Positions 9,314 to 18,488 of a stretch of 56,575 bases of DNA are shown here, one piece after another (the stretch's first letter is position 1; every line of letters starts with the position of its first letter). Below the pieces are notes generated by a model that saw only the letters and a list, made by a program, of their open reading frames with translations, made no database searches and was not told where the DNA came from. The stretch is from a bacterium. GTDB lineage: Bacteria > Electryoneota > Electryoneia > Electryoneales > Electryoneaceae. The translations under genes were made by a program, and so were the position numbers. The stretch covers positions 1 to 56,575 of the forward strand of contig JANQEY010000098.1 in the NCBI GenBank assembly GCA_028278125.1, given 5' to 3'.

Positions 9314-10057
9314 TCAATTATTACTTTTATCGATTCTCTTCAACCACTCTTTGTAAAGATCCGGCCTGAGTTTTTTTGTGGCATCGATTGCCTGTTCCTG
9401 TCGCCATTTCTCAATGTTGGCATGATGTCCGCTTGTCAGAACTTCAGGTACTGCCAATCCTTCCCATTCAGCAGGCTGAGTATAGTGCGGATAATCAAGC
9501 AAGCCTGTTGTAAAGCTATCTCCCTTGCCGGATTCAGGGTCACCCAGAACACCGGGCAACAACCTGACAACCGCATCCGTTATCACTACCGCGGGCGCTT
9601 CCCCACCGGTCAGGATATAATCACCGATACTGACTTCCAGGTTCACAAATTTGTCAATTGCCCGCTGATCCAATCCCTTGTAATGACCAGACAATAATGT
9701 CAAACGGGGCTTTTCTGCCAGCTCTTCCGCCAGTCCCTGGTCAAGCTTCTTTCCCTGGGGACTTGTATAGATCACAAACGGTTCAGGTTCGGGACGATTT
9801 TCTTTCAGAGAACGCAGGCACCTCGCAACCGGACCAACCTTTAAAACCATTCCCGGTTCACCACCGAACGGTTTATCATCAACTATCCCGTGTTTATCCG
9901 TGGCATAATCCCTGAGCTGAATCAGATCAAGCTCGAACGCTCCGAAACGTTGTGCTCGTGCCAGCATTGATTCATTCAACATTGCACGGATGCCATCAGG
10001 GAAAAGCGTGATTATTTCAACTAACAGATCAACCTCGATTAAGGATAAACCACTCAA
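9314..10057 (-). CDS. trmD: tRNA (guanine-N1)-methyltransferase
   Basis: Up to 247 residues. TrmD methylates G37 of tRNAs with SAM through a trefoil knot, which prevents frameshifting. Motifs: [71 protein letters not shown] and [14 protein letters not shown] (the last two are the knot and SAM region). The start is uncertain. The longest frame begins at a TTG (10057) with a poor ribosome site, giving about 12 residues more than most TrmD proteins. A CTG at 10027 has GAGG 5 bases upstream and would give [10 protein letters not shown], close to the usual start. It lies 7 bases after rimM. Confidence 0.93.
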   Translation of the reverse strand: MSGLSLIEVDLLVEIITLFPDGIRAMLNESMLARAQRFGAFELDLIQLRDYATDKHGIVDDKPFGGEPGMVLKVGPVARCLRSLKENRPEPEPFVIYTSPQGKKLDQGLAEELAEKPRLTLLSGHYKGLDQRAIDKFVNLEVSIGDYILTGGEAPAVVITDAVVRLLPGVLGDPESGKGDSFTTGLLDYPHYTQPAEWEGLAVPEVLTSGHHANIEKWRQEQAIDATKKLRPDLYKEWLKRIDKSNN

Positions 10058-10064
10058 TCAATAC

Positions 10065-10607
10065 TTAATCAGTCGGCTCAACCAGGCCTTCCGGGAGTTT
10101 AACAATTATTTCCCGGCTGTCTATATCAACCTTCTGAACTATATCTCTAACAGAAGGAATCAGGACCTCGCCATACTGTCCCTTAACCTGCCATATATCC
10201 TGGGCACTCTGGCTGATAATCTCTTCAATAACCCCAAGATCTCCGTGAACTTTGCAATTCACCTTGCAGCCGATCAAATCATCATAAAAATACGTATCAG
10301 CCGGTAAACTGTCCCGGTTCTCTTCTTCAATGAACAATTCACCACCAACAAGTGGTTCTGCCAGCTCACGTGTCGGTGCTTCACGAAAACGAACATAAAC
10401 GATGTTGTTTTCCAATCGAACACGTTTTATTGTGAACAACCTTGTTTCTTCGCCGGCTAAAAGACACCAGATTGTTTCAAGCTCTTGAAAACGTTCCGGA
10501 CGCCAGGTTGTTGGAAAAATCTTTAAATCACCACGTAAACCCCTGACCTTCGTAATCTGTCCAATAAATACTCTCTGGTCAGGAGATGGTGGAAGATTTT
10601 CACTCAC
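10065..10607 (-). CDS. rimM: 16S rRNA processing protein RimM
   Basis: 180 residues, a normal RimM. It helps mature the 30S head and binds S19. The N-terminal beta-barrel shows FIGQITKVRGLRGDLKIFP, and the PRC-barrel C-terminus shows YDDLIGCKVNCKVHGDLGVI, then VLIPSVRDIVQKVD. The start overlaps the end of the KH-domain gene by 4 bases (ATGA-type coupling). Neighbours khpA and trmD support the call. Confidence 0.95.
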   Translation of the reverse strand: MSENLPPSPDQRVFIGQITKVRGLRGDLKIFPTTWRPERFQELETIWCLLAGEETRLFTIKRVRLENNIVYVRFREAPTRELAEPLVGGELFIEEENRDSLPADTYFYDDLIGCKVNCKVHGDLGVIEEIISQSAQDIWQVKGQYGEVLIPSVRDIVQKVDIDSREIIVKLPEGLVEPTD

Positions 10608-10843
10608 TGCTCATCCAGTACATCTAAAACTACTTTTTGTCCTCTTCGTGCCGCGACTGCAACCAGAAGGGTGCGAAGAGCATTTAAATTGCGGCCTTTT
10701 TTACCAATGACTTTGCCTAACTCACCATCAGCAACCTTAACTACGTACCGTAAACGATCCTGGTTATCCTCTTCTGTAACTTCTACCTCTTCAGGTTGAT
10801 CTACCAGGTGCTTTACGACAAACGAAACAAAATCATCAAACAC
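10604..10843 (-). CDS. khpA: KH-domain RNA-binding protein KhpA
   Basis: 79 residues. A single type II KH fold with the RNA-binding GKKG loop in GKVIGKKGRNLNALRTLL. Small KH proteins of this family (KhpA/YlqC) bind many RNAs and partner with KhpB/Jag; in many bacteria the gene sits between rpsP and rimM, as here. No khpB is in the window. It follows rpsP by 28 bases and overlaps rimM by 4. Confidence 0.92.
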   Translation of the reverse strand: MFDDFVSFVVKHLVDQPEEVEVTEEDNQDRLRYVVKVADGELGKVIGKKGRNLNALRTLLVAVAARRGQKVVLDVLDEQ

Positions 10844-10871
10844 TTTATTACCTTATAATCTTTAAATACTG

Positions 10872-11400
10872 CTACTTATCGGACTTCTCTTCAGCTTTTT
10901 CTTCGCCCTTGTCGTCCTTCTTCTCTTCCTTGGCTTTAGCTGGTTTCTCTTCTTTTTTAGCTTCTTTCTTGGCTTCCTTTTTCTCTTCTACCTTTTCTTC
11001 AGCCTTGGCTTCTTTTTTCTCTGCGGGAGCGTCTTTTTTGTCAGCTTCAGCCTTCTTTTCTTCCTTAGCCTTTTTGGCTTCAGGTTCGTCCTTTTTCTCA
11101 GCCTTCGGCTTTGCTTCTTTCTTTTCTTCCTTCTTCTCTTCTACTTTTTCTTCAGCCTTGGCTTCTTTTTTCTCTGCAGCAGGCTTCTCTTCTTTTTTGG
11201 CTTCTTTCGCCTCGGGCTCAGCTTTTTCAGCCTTTTCTTCAGCCTTCTTTTCTACCTTTTCTTCGGCCTTGGCTTCAGTTTTCTCTTCAGCCTTTTCCTT
11301 TTTAGCTTCAGCAGCTTTGGCTTTCTTTTTAGGTTTGGGTTCTTCTTCCTTCACTTCAGCTTTAGCGTCAAAATCCGGAGCCTCGACCTTGGCTGGCGCC
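10872..11400 (-). repeat. Low-complexity coding repeat in the S16 tail
   Basis: The minus strand reads as long runs of GAA, AAG/AAA and GCT/GCC codons. A nearly identical segment starts at 10981 and again at 11134 on the plus strand, a step of 153 bases (51 codons). This suggests growth by unequal crossing-over or slippage. Confidence 0.85.
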
Positions 11401-11738
11401 TCTTTCTCCAGTTTTGCGTAATGACGGTCATGATGCTCTTTGACAGCAGCCTCAATCTGCTCTTCTGTGTAATCGCGTTTATTCATGTCCCAACGCAACA
11501 TGATGCCTTCGCGACGGAAGAGACTTTTGACGGTGTTAGAAGGAATAGCGCCACGATCAAGCCATTTAATAGCCAGTTCATGACTGACAACTACTTCAGC
11601 CGGACGTGCGATCGGATCATAATGTCCAATTTTTTCTATGTAAGCGCCGTCGCGCTTTTTACGTGAATCAACAGCCACGATACGGAAAAACGGACGCTTT
11701 TTACGTCCCATACGTGAAAGACGGAGTTTTACTGCCAC
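10872..11738 (-). CDS. rpsP: Ribosomal protein S16 with long Lys/Glu/Ala-rich tail
   Basis: 288 residues; ordinary S16 has about 80-90. Residues 1 to about 85 are a complete S16 core: [57 protein letters not shown] short helical linker follows ([19 protein letters not shown]), then about 180 residues made almost only of K, E and A with a few D and P. The tail is strongly charged, probably helical or disordered, and contains an internal duplication with a 51-codon step ([17 protein letters not shown] appears twice). Extended S16 proteins are known in some Bacteroidetes relatives; the role of the tail is unknown. It lies 13 bases after ffh. Confidence 0.93.
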   Translation of the reverse strand: MAVKLRLSRMGRKKRPFFRIVAVDSRKKRDGAYIEKIGHYDPIARPAEVVVSHELAIKWLDRGAIPSNTVKSLFRREGIMLRWDMNKRDYTEEQIEAAVKEHHDRHYAKLEKEAPAKVEAPDFDAKAEVKEEEPKPKKKAKAAEAKKEKAEEKTEAKAEEKVEKKAEEKAEKAEPEAKEAKKEEKPAAEKKEAKAEEKVEEKKEEKKEAKPKAEKKDEPEAKKAKEEKKAEADKKDAPAEKKEAKAEEKVEEKKEAKKEAKKEEKPAKAKEEKKDDKGEEKAEEKSDK

Positions 11739-11751
11739 TTTGTTTTCTCCT

Positions 11752-13074
11752 CTATCCGGGCATTGGGCCCAGGCCCATAGGCAATCCTTTGCCTTTACCC
11801 ATTTTTTTCATCATTTTTTTCATCTGTTCGAACTGGTTCAAGAGACGGTTGACGTCCTGAACCGTTAAACCGGCGCCTTTTGCTATCCTCTTACGTCGGC
11901 TACCGTTTATTATCTGTGGGCGGCGACGTTCATCGGGAGTCATTGAAAGTATGATTGCCTCAACGTGGCTCATCTCACGTTGATCAACCTCCATACCTTT
12001 AAGCGCCTTACCAACTCCCGGTATCATTTTCAGCAGACTGTCCAAAGGTCCCATATTTGATATCTGGCGTAACTGTGCCAGGAAATCTTCCAGGTCCAGG
12101 TCTGCCTTTTTCATCTTCCGGGCAAGCTTTTCAGCCTGTTCCGCGTCTATATTCTGCTGAGCTTTTTCAACGAGCGTGACTACATCACCCATCCCGAGGA
12201 TGCGATCTGCCATCCGGTTTGGATGAAACTCTTCAATTTCATCCAGCTTCTCACCAACACCTACAAACCGGATCGGTTGCCCGGTAACTTCACGAATGCT
12301 TAACGCTGCACCTCCACGGGCGTCACCATCCATCTTGGTGAGAACAATACCGGTTATTCCAAGCTGACGGTTAAATATATCTGCTGAATTTACAGCATCC
12401 TGACCCGTCATGCCATCTGCGACAAATAAAACCTCAGCCGGACGTAATTCTTCTTTGATTTCGCTAAGTTCAGCCATCAGGGCATCGTCAACATGCAACC
12501 GGCCAGCCGTATCAACGATCAGGGTATCAAGCCCTTCCGCCCTGGCTTTTCTTTTTGCTTCCATGGCAACCGCCAATGGAGTATCACCCGTTCTTGATAC
12601 TACATCGGTGCTTGCCTGTTCACCAACCCGTTCGAGCTGATCAATCGCTGCAGGGCGCTGAAGGTCACAAGCAGCCAGCAACGGCCTCATACCACGTTTT
12701 TTCAAATAACTTGCAAGTTTACCCGATGTTGTGGTTTTTCCTGATCCCTGCAATCCAACCATCAGGTAAACGGATGGCGGCTCTTTGCTTCTTTTTAATG
12801 CGCTCCAGTTACTTCCAAGCAGCTCAGCCATCTCATCATGGATGATCTTGATAACCTGCTGAGCAGGTGTAACTGATTTCAGGACTTCTTCACCAATTGC
12901 CCGTTCTTCCACTTTTTTCAGGAAATCTCGAGCAACTTTGAAGTTCACATCCGCTTCAAGCAAAATCCGGCGAACTTCTCTTAAAGCGGTCTTAACGTCC
13001 GCTTCATTCAGTTTTCCTCGACCCCTCAGCTTCTTAAAAAAACCGTCGAGTTTATCTGTCAGTTCACCAAACAT
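11752..13074 (-). CDS. ffh: Signal recognition particle protein Ffh
   Basis: 440 residues, normal for Ffh (SRP54). N domain to about residue 90; G domain with P-loop [56 protein letters not shown] and [14 protein letters not shown]. The C-terminal M domain is Met-rich with [15 protein letters not shown] and ends [15 protein letters not shown]. It binds the SRP RNA, whose gene lies 2 kb upstream at about 15080-15300, and targets nascent membrane and secreted proteins. It heads the rpsP block, with 13 bases between its stop and rpsP. Confidence 0.97.
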   Translation of the reverse strand: MFGELTDKLDGFFKKLRGRGKLNEADVKTALREVRRILLEADVNFKVARDFLKKVEERAIGEEVLKSVTPAQQVIKIIHDEMAELLGSNWSALKRSKEPPSVYLMVGLQGSGKTTTSGKLASYLKKRGMRPLLAACDLQRPAAIDQLERVGEQASTDVVSRTGDTPLAVAMEAKRKARAEGLDTLIVDTAGRLHVDDALMAELSEIKEELRPAEVLFVADGMTGQDAVNSADIFNRQLGITGIVLTKMDGDARGGAALSIREVTGQPIRFVGVGEKLDEIEEFHPNRMADRILGMGDVVTLVEKAQQNIDAEQAEKLARKMKKADLDLEDFLAQLRQISNMGPLDSLLKMIPGVGKALKGMEVDQREMSHVEAIILSMTPDERRRPQIINGSRRKRIAKGAGLTVQDVNRLLNQFEQMKKMMKKMGKGKGLPMGLGPMPG

Positions 13075-13122
13075 CTATTTTTACCGGTATTTCTAACTTT
13101 TACAATTTACTCAGGATACTTC

Positions 13123-13668
13123 TCATTCCCTGTGTTTACTGCCAAGGTTGCCTGTAAAATGTTCCCTGTCGGCTGTTTTATCCAATCCGTGACGTTCAAG
13201 CACTGATTCAACCAGGCTCGATGTTGAAGGGGCTTCAAGAAGAGGAACAATTTCAATTCTTCCACCTTTCGACTCAACAATCTCACGCCCAACGACCTCG
13301 TCTATCGTGTAATCTCCACCTTTGACAAGAACATCAGGAACTACTACTTCAAGCAGTTTTTCAGGTGTATCCTCGCTGAAAAGAACAACCGCGTCAACGG
13401 CACTCATTGCCAGCAAAACAGCTGAACGATTTAATTCATCTTTTATCGGCCTGTTGGGACCTTTAATACGACGAACACTTTCGTCAGAATTCAGACCAAG
13501 TATCAGTACATCCCCAAATGACCTGGCTTTCTCCAGGATCTCCACATGACCGGCATGAAGGATATCAAAAACGCCGTTGGTAAAAACCAAGGTTTTACCG
13601 TCGTTTTTTAATACCTGCCGCCAGGTGGAAACCTCGTTCCAGCTCATCGGGATTTTGCTTTTCATCAA
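13123..13668 (-). CDS. rfaE2: D-glycero-beta-D-manno-heptose 1-phosphate adenylyltransferase
   Basis: 181 residues, somewhat longer than stand-alone RfaE2 (about 160). The nucleotidyltransferase motif FTNGVFDILHAGHVEIL holds the HxGH signature. Other typical parts: LILGLNSDESVRRIKGPNRP, AMSAVDAVVLFSEDTP and DVLVKGGDYTIDEVVG. It attaches AMP to heptose 1-phosphate for ADP-heptose synthesis (LPS core). In E. coli it is fused to the kinase as HldE; here kinase and transferase are separate genes split by a tRNA gene. The last about 15 residues extend past the usual end and are not recognised. Confidence 0.93.
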   Translation of the reverse strand: MMKSKIPMSWNEVSTWRQVLKNDGKTLVFTNGVFDILHAGHVEILEKARSFGDVLILGLNSDESVRRIKGPNRPIKDELNRSAVLLAMSAVDAVVLFSEDTPEKLLEVVVPDVLVKGGDYTIDEVVGREIVESKGGRIEIVPLLEAPSTSSLVESVLERHGLDKTADREHFTGNLGSKHRE

Positions 13669-13712
13669 CTCGCCATCTAATAAAAGATGAATTGTTTTTC
13701 AGAAGCTCTTTA

Positions 13713-13750
13713 CAGGAAGGAGGCTCCGGGAGGAGCCTCCGAACTTCCTG
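13713..13750 (-). other. Strong GC-rich stem-loop between tRNA-Val and rfaE2
   Basis: A perfect 9-bp stem (GGAGGCTCC / GGAGCCTCC, loop of 4) is extended by CAGGAA/TTCCTG across a small bulge. It lies about 45 bases upstream of the rfaE2 start in the leader. There is no T-run, so it could be a tRNA-processing barrier, a weak terminator or a leader control element. The spacer holds nothing else that I recognise. Confidence 0.55.
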
Positions 13751-13828
13751 AATTTCAACACTTACTACTATATAAGCGAACTTTAAAAAGTCTCTGAAAT
13801 ATCTCTATTCATTCTTCCGGTTGCCAAG

Positions 13829-13902
13829 TGGGCGATACTGGAGTCGAACCAGTGACCTCTGGTATGTGAGACCAGCGCTCTAACCAACTGAGCTAATCGC
13901 CC
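13829..13902 (-). tRNA. tRNA-Val (anticodon CAC)
   Basis: A 74-base cloverleaf on the minus strand. The acceptor stem pairs GGGCGAT with ATCGCCC, discriminator A. The anticodon stem CTGGT/ACCAG holds the loop CTCACAT, giving CAC, which reads GUG (valine). The T arm is ACTGG-TTCGACT-CCAGT. CCA is not encoded. Confidence 0.96.
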
Positions 13903-13961
13903 GGAAACTGGGACGACATGTACCGAAAAGCCTTTGAGTATAACGCTCTAACCTCTAAAAA

Positions 13962-14942
13962 TCAATCCCTGTACGCATCCAGCAACGCCTCTCGGGTGAC
14001 CGGTACAACACCCACATAACCGACTACACATCCAGCCGCGGCATTTGCCATACTGGCGGCATCCACCGGATCAAGTTTGGCTGCATGGGCTAACGCCAAT
14101 GTACTGATTACTGTATCTCCCGCACCTGATACATCGTGAATCCGTTTAGCCTGTGTCGGGATATGGACTGGTGGTTGACCCATCCGGTAGAGGCTCATCC
14201 CTTCAGATCCACGTGTAATAAGTACCTGTTCGGCATGTAGCCGTGCCAGCAACTCGCCACTGGCTCTGTCCACTGCTTCCTCTGTGGCAATTGGACGACC
14301 TAGCGCTCTTTCAGTCTCTTTGATATTGGGTTTAAATATATTTACTTCCATGTATTCAAAGAAGTTACTGAATTTTGGGTCAACCAGGACAGGAACACCT
14401 GCTTCCTTCGCACGTGCCAGTGAACCACGGATCATATCCGTTGTCATGACACCCTTGTTATAATCCTGGAGAATAACTGCGTCAGCGCTGTCCAACGATT
14501 CTTCAAGACGTGTAAGAAGGGCTTGTTCTACCTTTTCCGTAATCAGGCCGGTATTTTCATGATCTACACGGACAACATGCTGACTACCGGCAATAACACG
14601 AGATTTCATCGTTGTGGGACGATCCGTAACACAAACAACACCTGTAATCGTTGCACCGTTATTTGCCAGTTGATCTGTTAACGCCGCACCATCCAGATCA
14701 TCACCGATAACACCAATCGGGATACAACGAGCACCAAGAGAGAGGAGATTTAAAACAACATTACCCGCACCACCGGGTCGTTCGGCTTCCTCGCTTACCT
14801 GCACTACGGGAACGGGCGCTTCCGGGCTGATCCGTGCGACTTCACCCCAGATATACCGATCAAGCATCAAATCGCCGATAACAACGATGTTGAGCTTTTC
14901 AAATTCTTTTAGTGCGTTCTCGACGATTTCCCGTGATGGCAT
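13962..14942 (-). CDS. rfaE1: D-glycero-beta-D-manno-heptose 7-phosphate kinase
   Basis: 326 residues from the ATG at 14942, chosen because GGGGAGGT lies 5 bases upstream; a longer frame reaches 14981 but has no such site and its extra residues are not family-like. It is a PfkB-type sugar kinase that phosphorylates heptose 7-phosphate at O-1. Motifs: VVIGDLMLDRYIWGEVARIS, PGGAGNVVLNLLSLG, ILQDYNKGVM, DPKFSNFF, and the catalytic HDVSGAGDTVISTLALAHA. The sequence matches the HldE kinase half. Together with rfaE2 it makes ADP-heptose precursors, which fits a Gram-negative LPS. Confidence 0.94.
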   Translation of the reverse strand: MPSREIVENALKEFEKLNIVVIGDLMLDRYIWGEVARISPEAPVPVVQVSEEAERPGGAGNVVLNLLSLGARCIPIGVIGDDLDGAALTDQLANNGATITGVVCVTDRPTTMKSRVIAGSQHVVRVDHENTGLITEKVEQALLTRLEESLDSADAVILQDYNKGVMTTDMIRGSLARAKEAGVPVLVDPKFSNFFEYMEVNIFKPNIKETERALGRPIATEEAVDRASGELLARLHAEQVLITRGSEGMSLYRMGQPPVHIPTQAKRIHDVSGAGDTVISTLALAHAAKLDPVDAASMANAAAGCVVGYVGVVPVTREALLDAYRD

Positions 14943-15079
14943 TGGTGACCTCCCCCTCAAAGTGAGTTGCCAAGAATTCAATGCTGCCGAACAATATTTC
15001 GTTCGAGTTTCCAGATAATAATCGGCGGTACACCCCGTTTTGACTTCCTACCAAACCAGTTTCATTCAAGTGACAGCTC

Positions 15080-15300
15080 AAGCCAGGCAATCCCGCGGCA
15101 CAGAACGAGTACGCTTACCGCTGCTTCCTCTCGGACCTGACGGGGTTGGGCGCGTCGCCCTTGCACGGGACCCAGCTGTCAACACTATACACATTAAAAG
15201 AGCCTGGAAGGCGGTGAGCCGCATTCAGGGAATTCAGCCTCGCTATAGCGGATTGCGAGTACAGGGCACCGCTACCTCCCCGCCTAGTACCGCCTGGAAA
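15080..15300 (-). ncRNA. ffs: Signal recognition particle RNA, large bacterial type
   Basis: The minus strand carries the conserved domain IV hairpin GTCAGGTCC-GAGA-GGA-AGCAGC at about 15117-15143, with a GAGA tetraloop of the GNRA class. About 100 bases upstream it has GGGGAGGTAGCGGTGCCCTG and CAATCCGCTATAGCG, stretches seen in SRP RNAs that keep an Alu-like domain. CCAGGC (15292-15297) near the 5' end can pair with GCCTGG (15083-15088) near the 3' end, giving a closed molecule of about 215-220 bases. The exact ends are estimates. Its partner gene ffh lies downstream on the same strand. A chance open frame of about 100 codons across this RNA on the plus strand is not a gene. Confidence 0.93.
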
Positions 15301-15374
15301 CTTCCAATAACAAGAACAGGTTGTCTCAGTCAAAAACTGATTAACTTTTTCAACTAAACGATTGACAATTTCGA

Positions 15375-15401
15375 ATTATAAAACCCGCTTCCAGAGCGGG
15401 T
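15375..15401 (-). terminator. Terminator after tRNA-Ala
   Basis: On the minus strand ACCCGCT and AGCGGGT pair around a 5-base loop and are followed by TTTTATAATT. It starts directly after the tRNA-Ala 3' end, separating it from the SRP RNA gene. Confidence 0.75.
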
Positions 15402-15404
15402 GAG

Positions 15405-15477
15405 TGGAGCTGAGCGGGATCGAACCGCCGACCTATGCGTTGCGAACGCATCGCTCTCCCAACTGAGCTACAGCCCC
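15405..15477 (-). tRNA. tRNA-Ala (anticodon CGC)
   Basis: A 73-base cloverleaf on the minus strand. The acceptor stem GGGGCTG pairs with CAGCTCC, giving the G3-U70 wobble pair that identifies alanine tRNAs. The anticodon stem ATGCG/CGCAT holds the loop TTCGCAA, so the anticodon is CGC, reading GCG. Discriminator A; CCA not encoded. Confidence 0.96.
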
Positions 15478-15621
15478 AGGAAATTAGATCGATCTCTGAT
15501 ATTAATCTCAAACCATTAAAAAATAAACACTTTTTCTCAAACGGAAAATTGGTGAAAAGTTAGCTTCACACCGATTATGAGTCAATAGCGATATTTTATA
15601 TGTCTCGTGACTAACCAGATG

Positions 15622-16479
15622 TTATTTAATCAGCTTTCCAAATCTTATCCAGCGGATTTTTTCCCAGAATTTATAAATCGGCACCCATTTGTCCCAGGAA
15701 AAATAGATAATCATCGCCTTACCCAGTACTAATCTCTCAGGTAGAAATCCCCAGAAACGACTGTCTGCAGAGTTGTCCCGGTTATCTCCCAGCATCATGT
15801 AGTGACCTTCCGGAACTGTCACAGGACCATAGTTATCCTTGTTCCCCATCCCCCGGGGGACAATCTGGGGCATCTGGATACCACGTGGAATTACTCTTGT
15901 GTCGGTCAATTTCCCATCTGGAGGTAACGAGATCGCTTCTCCATCCACATACACTACCTTGTTTCGAATCTCAATCGTTTGACCACCAACAGCAACACAA
16001 CGTTTTATATAATTAATTCGCTGGTCATTGGGATACCTGAATACAAGGATATCGTTCGGTTTTGGCTCTGCAAATCCCGGGATCCTGGTATAGGGCACTG
16101 AAAATCCAACCTGGGTAAAGGGAATTCCAATCCAGTCTGGTGTACGGACTCCGTAGACAAATTTATTCACTAAAAGGAAATCACCAACAAGCAGGGTATT
16201 TTCCATCGAACCCGTGGGGATCCGGAACGCTTCCACTACAGCTGTACGTATGATAAAAACAATTAGAACAACTTCGATAATTGTATAAGTCCAGTCGAGG
16301 ACAGGTCCCCTGGCTTTACGGCGAGCTTCGACTTTTGCATGACGTCTTTTACGCCAGGCCTTGTAACGTTGCCAAATATTCTGCTCACCATCGGGTGAGA
16401 TATCAATAGCGGATAGATCGACTGATTCCTGCTTTGAAGCTTTCTTATTTTTATTATCAGCTTTATTCTTATTTTTCAT
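15622..16479 (-). CDS. lepB: Signal peptidase I
   Basis: 285 residues. A Lys-rich cytoplasmic N-terminus of about 65 residues ([18 protein letters not shown]) precedes a single membrane segment ([20 protein letters not shown]). The catalytic Ser is in [19 protein letters not shown], the general-base Lys in [13 protein letters not shown], and the box [14 protein letters not shown] closes the family pattern. It cleaves signal peptides on the periplasmic face. Its start overlaps lepA by 4 bases, the usual lepA-lepB coupling. The basic N-terminal extension is longer than in many homologues. Confidence 0.96.
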   Translation of the reverse strand: MKNKNKADNKNKKASKQESVDLSAIDISPDGEQNIWQRYKAWRKRRHAKVEARRKARGPVLDWTYTIIEVVLIVFIIRTAVVEAFRIPTGSMENTLLVGDFLLVNKFVYGVRTPDWIGIPFTQVGFSVPYTRIPGFAEPKPNDILVFRYPNDQRINYIKRCVAVGGQTIEIRNKVVYVDGEAISLPPDGKLTDTRVIPRGIQMPQIVPRGMGNKDNYGPVTVPEGHYMMLGDNRDNSADSRFWGFLPERLVLGKAMIIYFSWDKWVPIYKFWEKIRWIRFGKLIK

Positions 16480-18281
16480 CCGTCAACCCTGAGCACGGCT
16501 AAAAATGCTTCCTGTGGTACTTCAACAGTGCCGATTTGTTTCATTCGTTTTTTACCCTCTTTCTGCTTCTCAAGCAGCTTTCTCTTTCGTGTAATATCAC
16601 CACCATAACATTTTGCGGTTACATTTTTACGTAATGCTTTTATTGTGCTTCTCGCGATGATTCGACCACTGACAGCAGCCTGGATGGCAACCTCAAACAT
16701 TTGACGGGGAATAAGATCCTTCAACTTGTCTACTACTCTTCTCCCCCAATCATACGCTTTTTCGGTATGAACCACCATCGATAAAGCATCAACGGGATCG
16801 CCATTTATCAGGATATCCAGCTTTACCAGTTCGGAATCCTGGTACCCGATCAGTTCATAATCAAATGACGCGTATCCACGGGTTTGACTTTTTAACTTGT
16901 CATAAAAATCAAATACAACCTCGGCAAGAGGATAATCATAAGTAATATTAACCCTGGTCTTTTCGAGGTACTCCTGGTTGACAAACACTCCACGACGATC
17001 GCGGGAGATTGCCATAACAGCGCCCACATACTCAGTAGGAGTTATTATCTGCCCCCTTACCACAGGTTCCTCAATTTTCTGGATCAGGGCGGGATCGGGA
17101 AAATCTACCGGGTTGGATAACCATTGTTCCTCTCCCTGTGAATCCGTTACCCTGTAGCGAACGCTTGGAACAGTTGAGATAAGATTGAGATCAAATTCCC
17201 GTTCCAGACGTTCCTGGATAATCTCCATGTGAAGTAAGCCGAGAAATCCGCAACGAAAACCAAATCCCAGGGCCGTTGAAGTTTCAGGATCATACTGGAG
17301 TGATGAATCGTTTAATGTCAACCGGGCAAGAGCATCACGAAGGTTCTCATAGTTCTCATGATCCGCGGGAAACATGCCGCTGAAAACCATCGGCTTGGGT
17401 TCCTGGTAGCCTGGTAATGCCTCGGTATCGTTTCTATGCACAAAATTTATAACCGTATCGCCAACCCTGGTGTCCCGAATTTCTTTACATCCGGAAACCA
17501 GGTATCCAACCTCACCGGCACTTAACCTTTTTGTTGGAATTCGTTCGAGTCGAAGTATTCCAATGTCCTCGGCAAGGTATTTTTTCTCTGTCTGGATGAA
17601 ATATATTTCGTTCCCGGGATTTAGTTCACCATCAAATACTCGTATATAGGCTATTGCACCCCGGTAATTATCGTACATTGAATCAAAGATCAGTGCTCTA
17701 AATTGTCCATTGGGATCGCCCCCGGGCGGGGGTACTCTTTTTACGATCAGTTCCAGTAGCTCTTCGACGCCTGTTCCTTCTTTGGCTGATACCTTGACAA
17801 TTTCGTCTGGATCGCATCCGATCAGGTCAACAAGTTGTTGTTTCACAACGTCAACCTGTGCTGAAGGAAGATCTATTTTATTTATCACCGGGATAATTTC
17901 AAGATCAGAATCAATTGCCAGGTACAAATTGGCGAGGGTTTGCGCCTCTATTCCCTGGGCAGCGTCCACTACCAGCAACGCACCTTCGGCGGCTGCAAGG
18001 CTGCGGCTTACCTCGTAGGTAAAATCCACGTGCCCGGGTGTATCAACCAGGTTCAAGATATATTCCTGCCCATCCGATGCCTTGTATTCCATTGTTATTG
18101 CATGGGCTTTAATCGTAATCCCGCGTTCCTGCTCGAGATCCATGGAATCAAGCACCTGGGATCTCATCTGTTTAGCGTCTAAAGTTTGCGTTGCTTCCAG
18201 CATTCGATCTGCAAGCGTGGACTTCCCATGGTCGATATGCGCAATGATGCAGAAGTTTCTTATTTTTTCCTGGTTTGACAT
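16476..18281 (-). CDS. lepA: Elongation factor 4
   Basis: 601 residues, normal for LepA. Translation GTPase that back-translocates or rescues stalled ribosomes. G motifs: [66 protein letters not shown]. Specific LepA parts: [20 protein letters not shown] and the C-terminal end with [26 protein letters not shown]. The gene starts a minus-strand run; the divergent histidine-kinase gene begins 207 bases away. Confidence 0.97.
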   Translation of the reverse strand: MSNQEKIRNFCIIAHIDHGKSTLADRMLEATQTLDAKQMRSQVLDSMDLEQERGITIKAHAITMEYKASDGQEYILNLVDTPGHVDFTYEVSRSLAAAEGALLVVDAAQGIEAQTLANLYLAIDSDLEIIPVINKIDLPSAQVDVVKQQLVDLIGCDPDEIVKVSAKEGTGVEELLELIVKRVPPPGGDPNGQFRALIFDSMYDNYRGAIAYIRVFDGELNPGNEIYFIQTEKKYLAEDIGILRLERIPTKRLSAGEVGYLVSGCKEIRDTRVGDTVINFVHRNDTEALPGYQEPKPMVFSGMFPADHENYENLRDALARLTLNDSSLQYDPETSTALGFGFRCGFLGLLHMEIIQERLEREFDLNLISTVPSVRYRVTDSQGEEQWLSNPVDFPDPALIQKIEEPVVRGQIITPTEYVGAVMAISRDRRGVFVNQEYLEKTRVNITYDYPLAEVVFDFYDKLKSQTRGYASFDYELIGYQDSELVKLDILINGDPVDALSMVVHTEKAYDWGRRVVDKLKDLIPRQMFEVAIQAAVSGRIIARSTIKALRKNVTAKCYGGDITRKRKLLEKQKEGKKRMKQIGTVEVPQEAFLAVLRVDG

Positions 18282-18421
18282 ATGCCTTAATTCATTCTGT
18301 CAAATGACGTTTTATGGCCTAGCTGAGTAAGGTATTACTATATTGGCTTCCATGAAAGAGATATAATTACACGGGACTCGTCTGTTTTAGCTCGCAAACT
18401 TTGGCATATATTAAAAAACTA

Positions 18422-18451
18422 TTGCTCTTATTTTTAATTTTAGCTTACAAT
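18422..18451 (+). promoter_or_regulatory. Possible promoter for the histidine-kinase gene
   Basis: TTGCTC (18422-18427) and TACAAT (18446-18451) are 18 bases apart, in AT-rich DNA 37 bases upstream of the start. It resembles a sigma-70 type promoter, but promoter consensus in this lineage is not known, so this is a guess from pattern only. Confidence 0.3.
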
Positions 18452-18488
18452 ACTTATTATTAAGAAATGCTAGAGAGGATTCCCACAG

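Noticed and set aside
10909..11421. Long plus-strand open frame of 170 codons rich in Ser, Phe and Ala
   Set aside because: It is the complement of the Lys/Glu/Ala tail of S16; GAA/AAG/GCT codons give TTC/CTT/AGC on the other strand. No ribosome site.
15040..15357. Open frame of 105 codons in the spacer right of rfaE1
   Set aside because: It covers the SRP RNA gene; the conserved RNA motifs explain the sequence.
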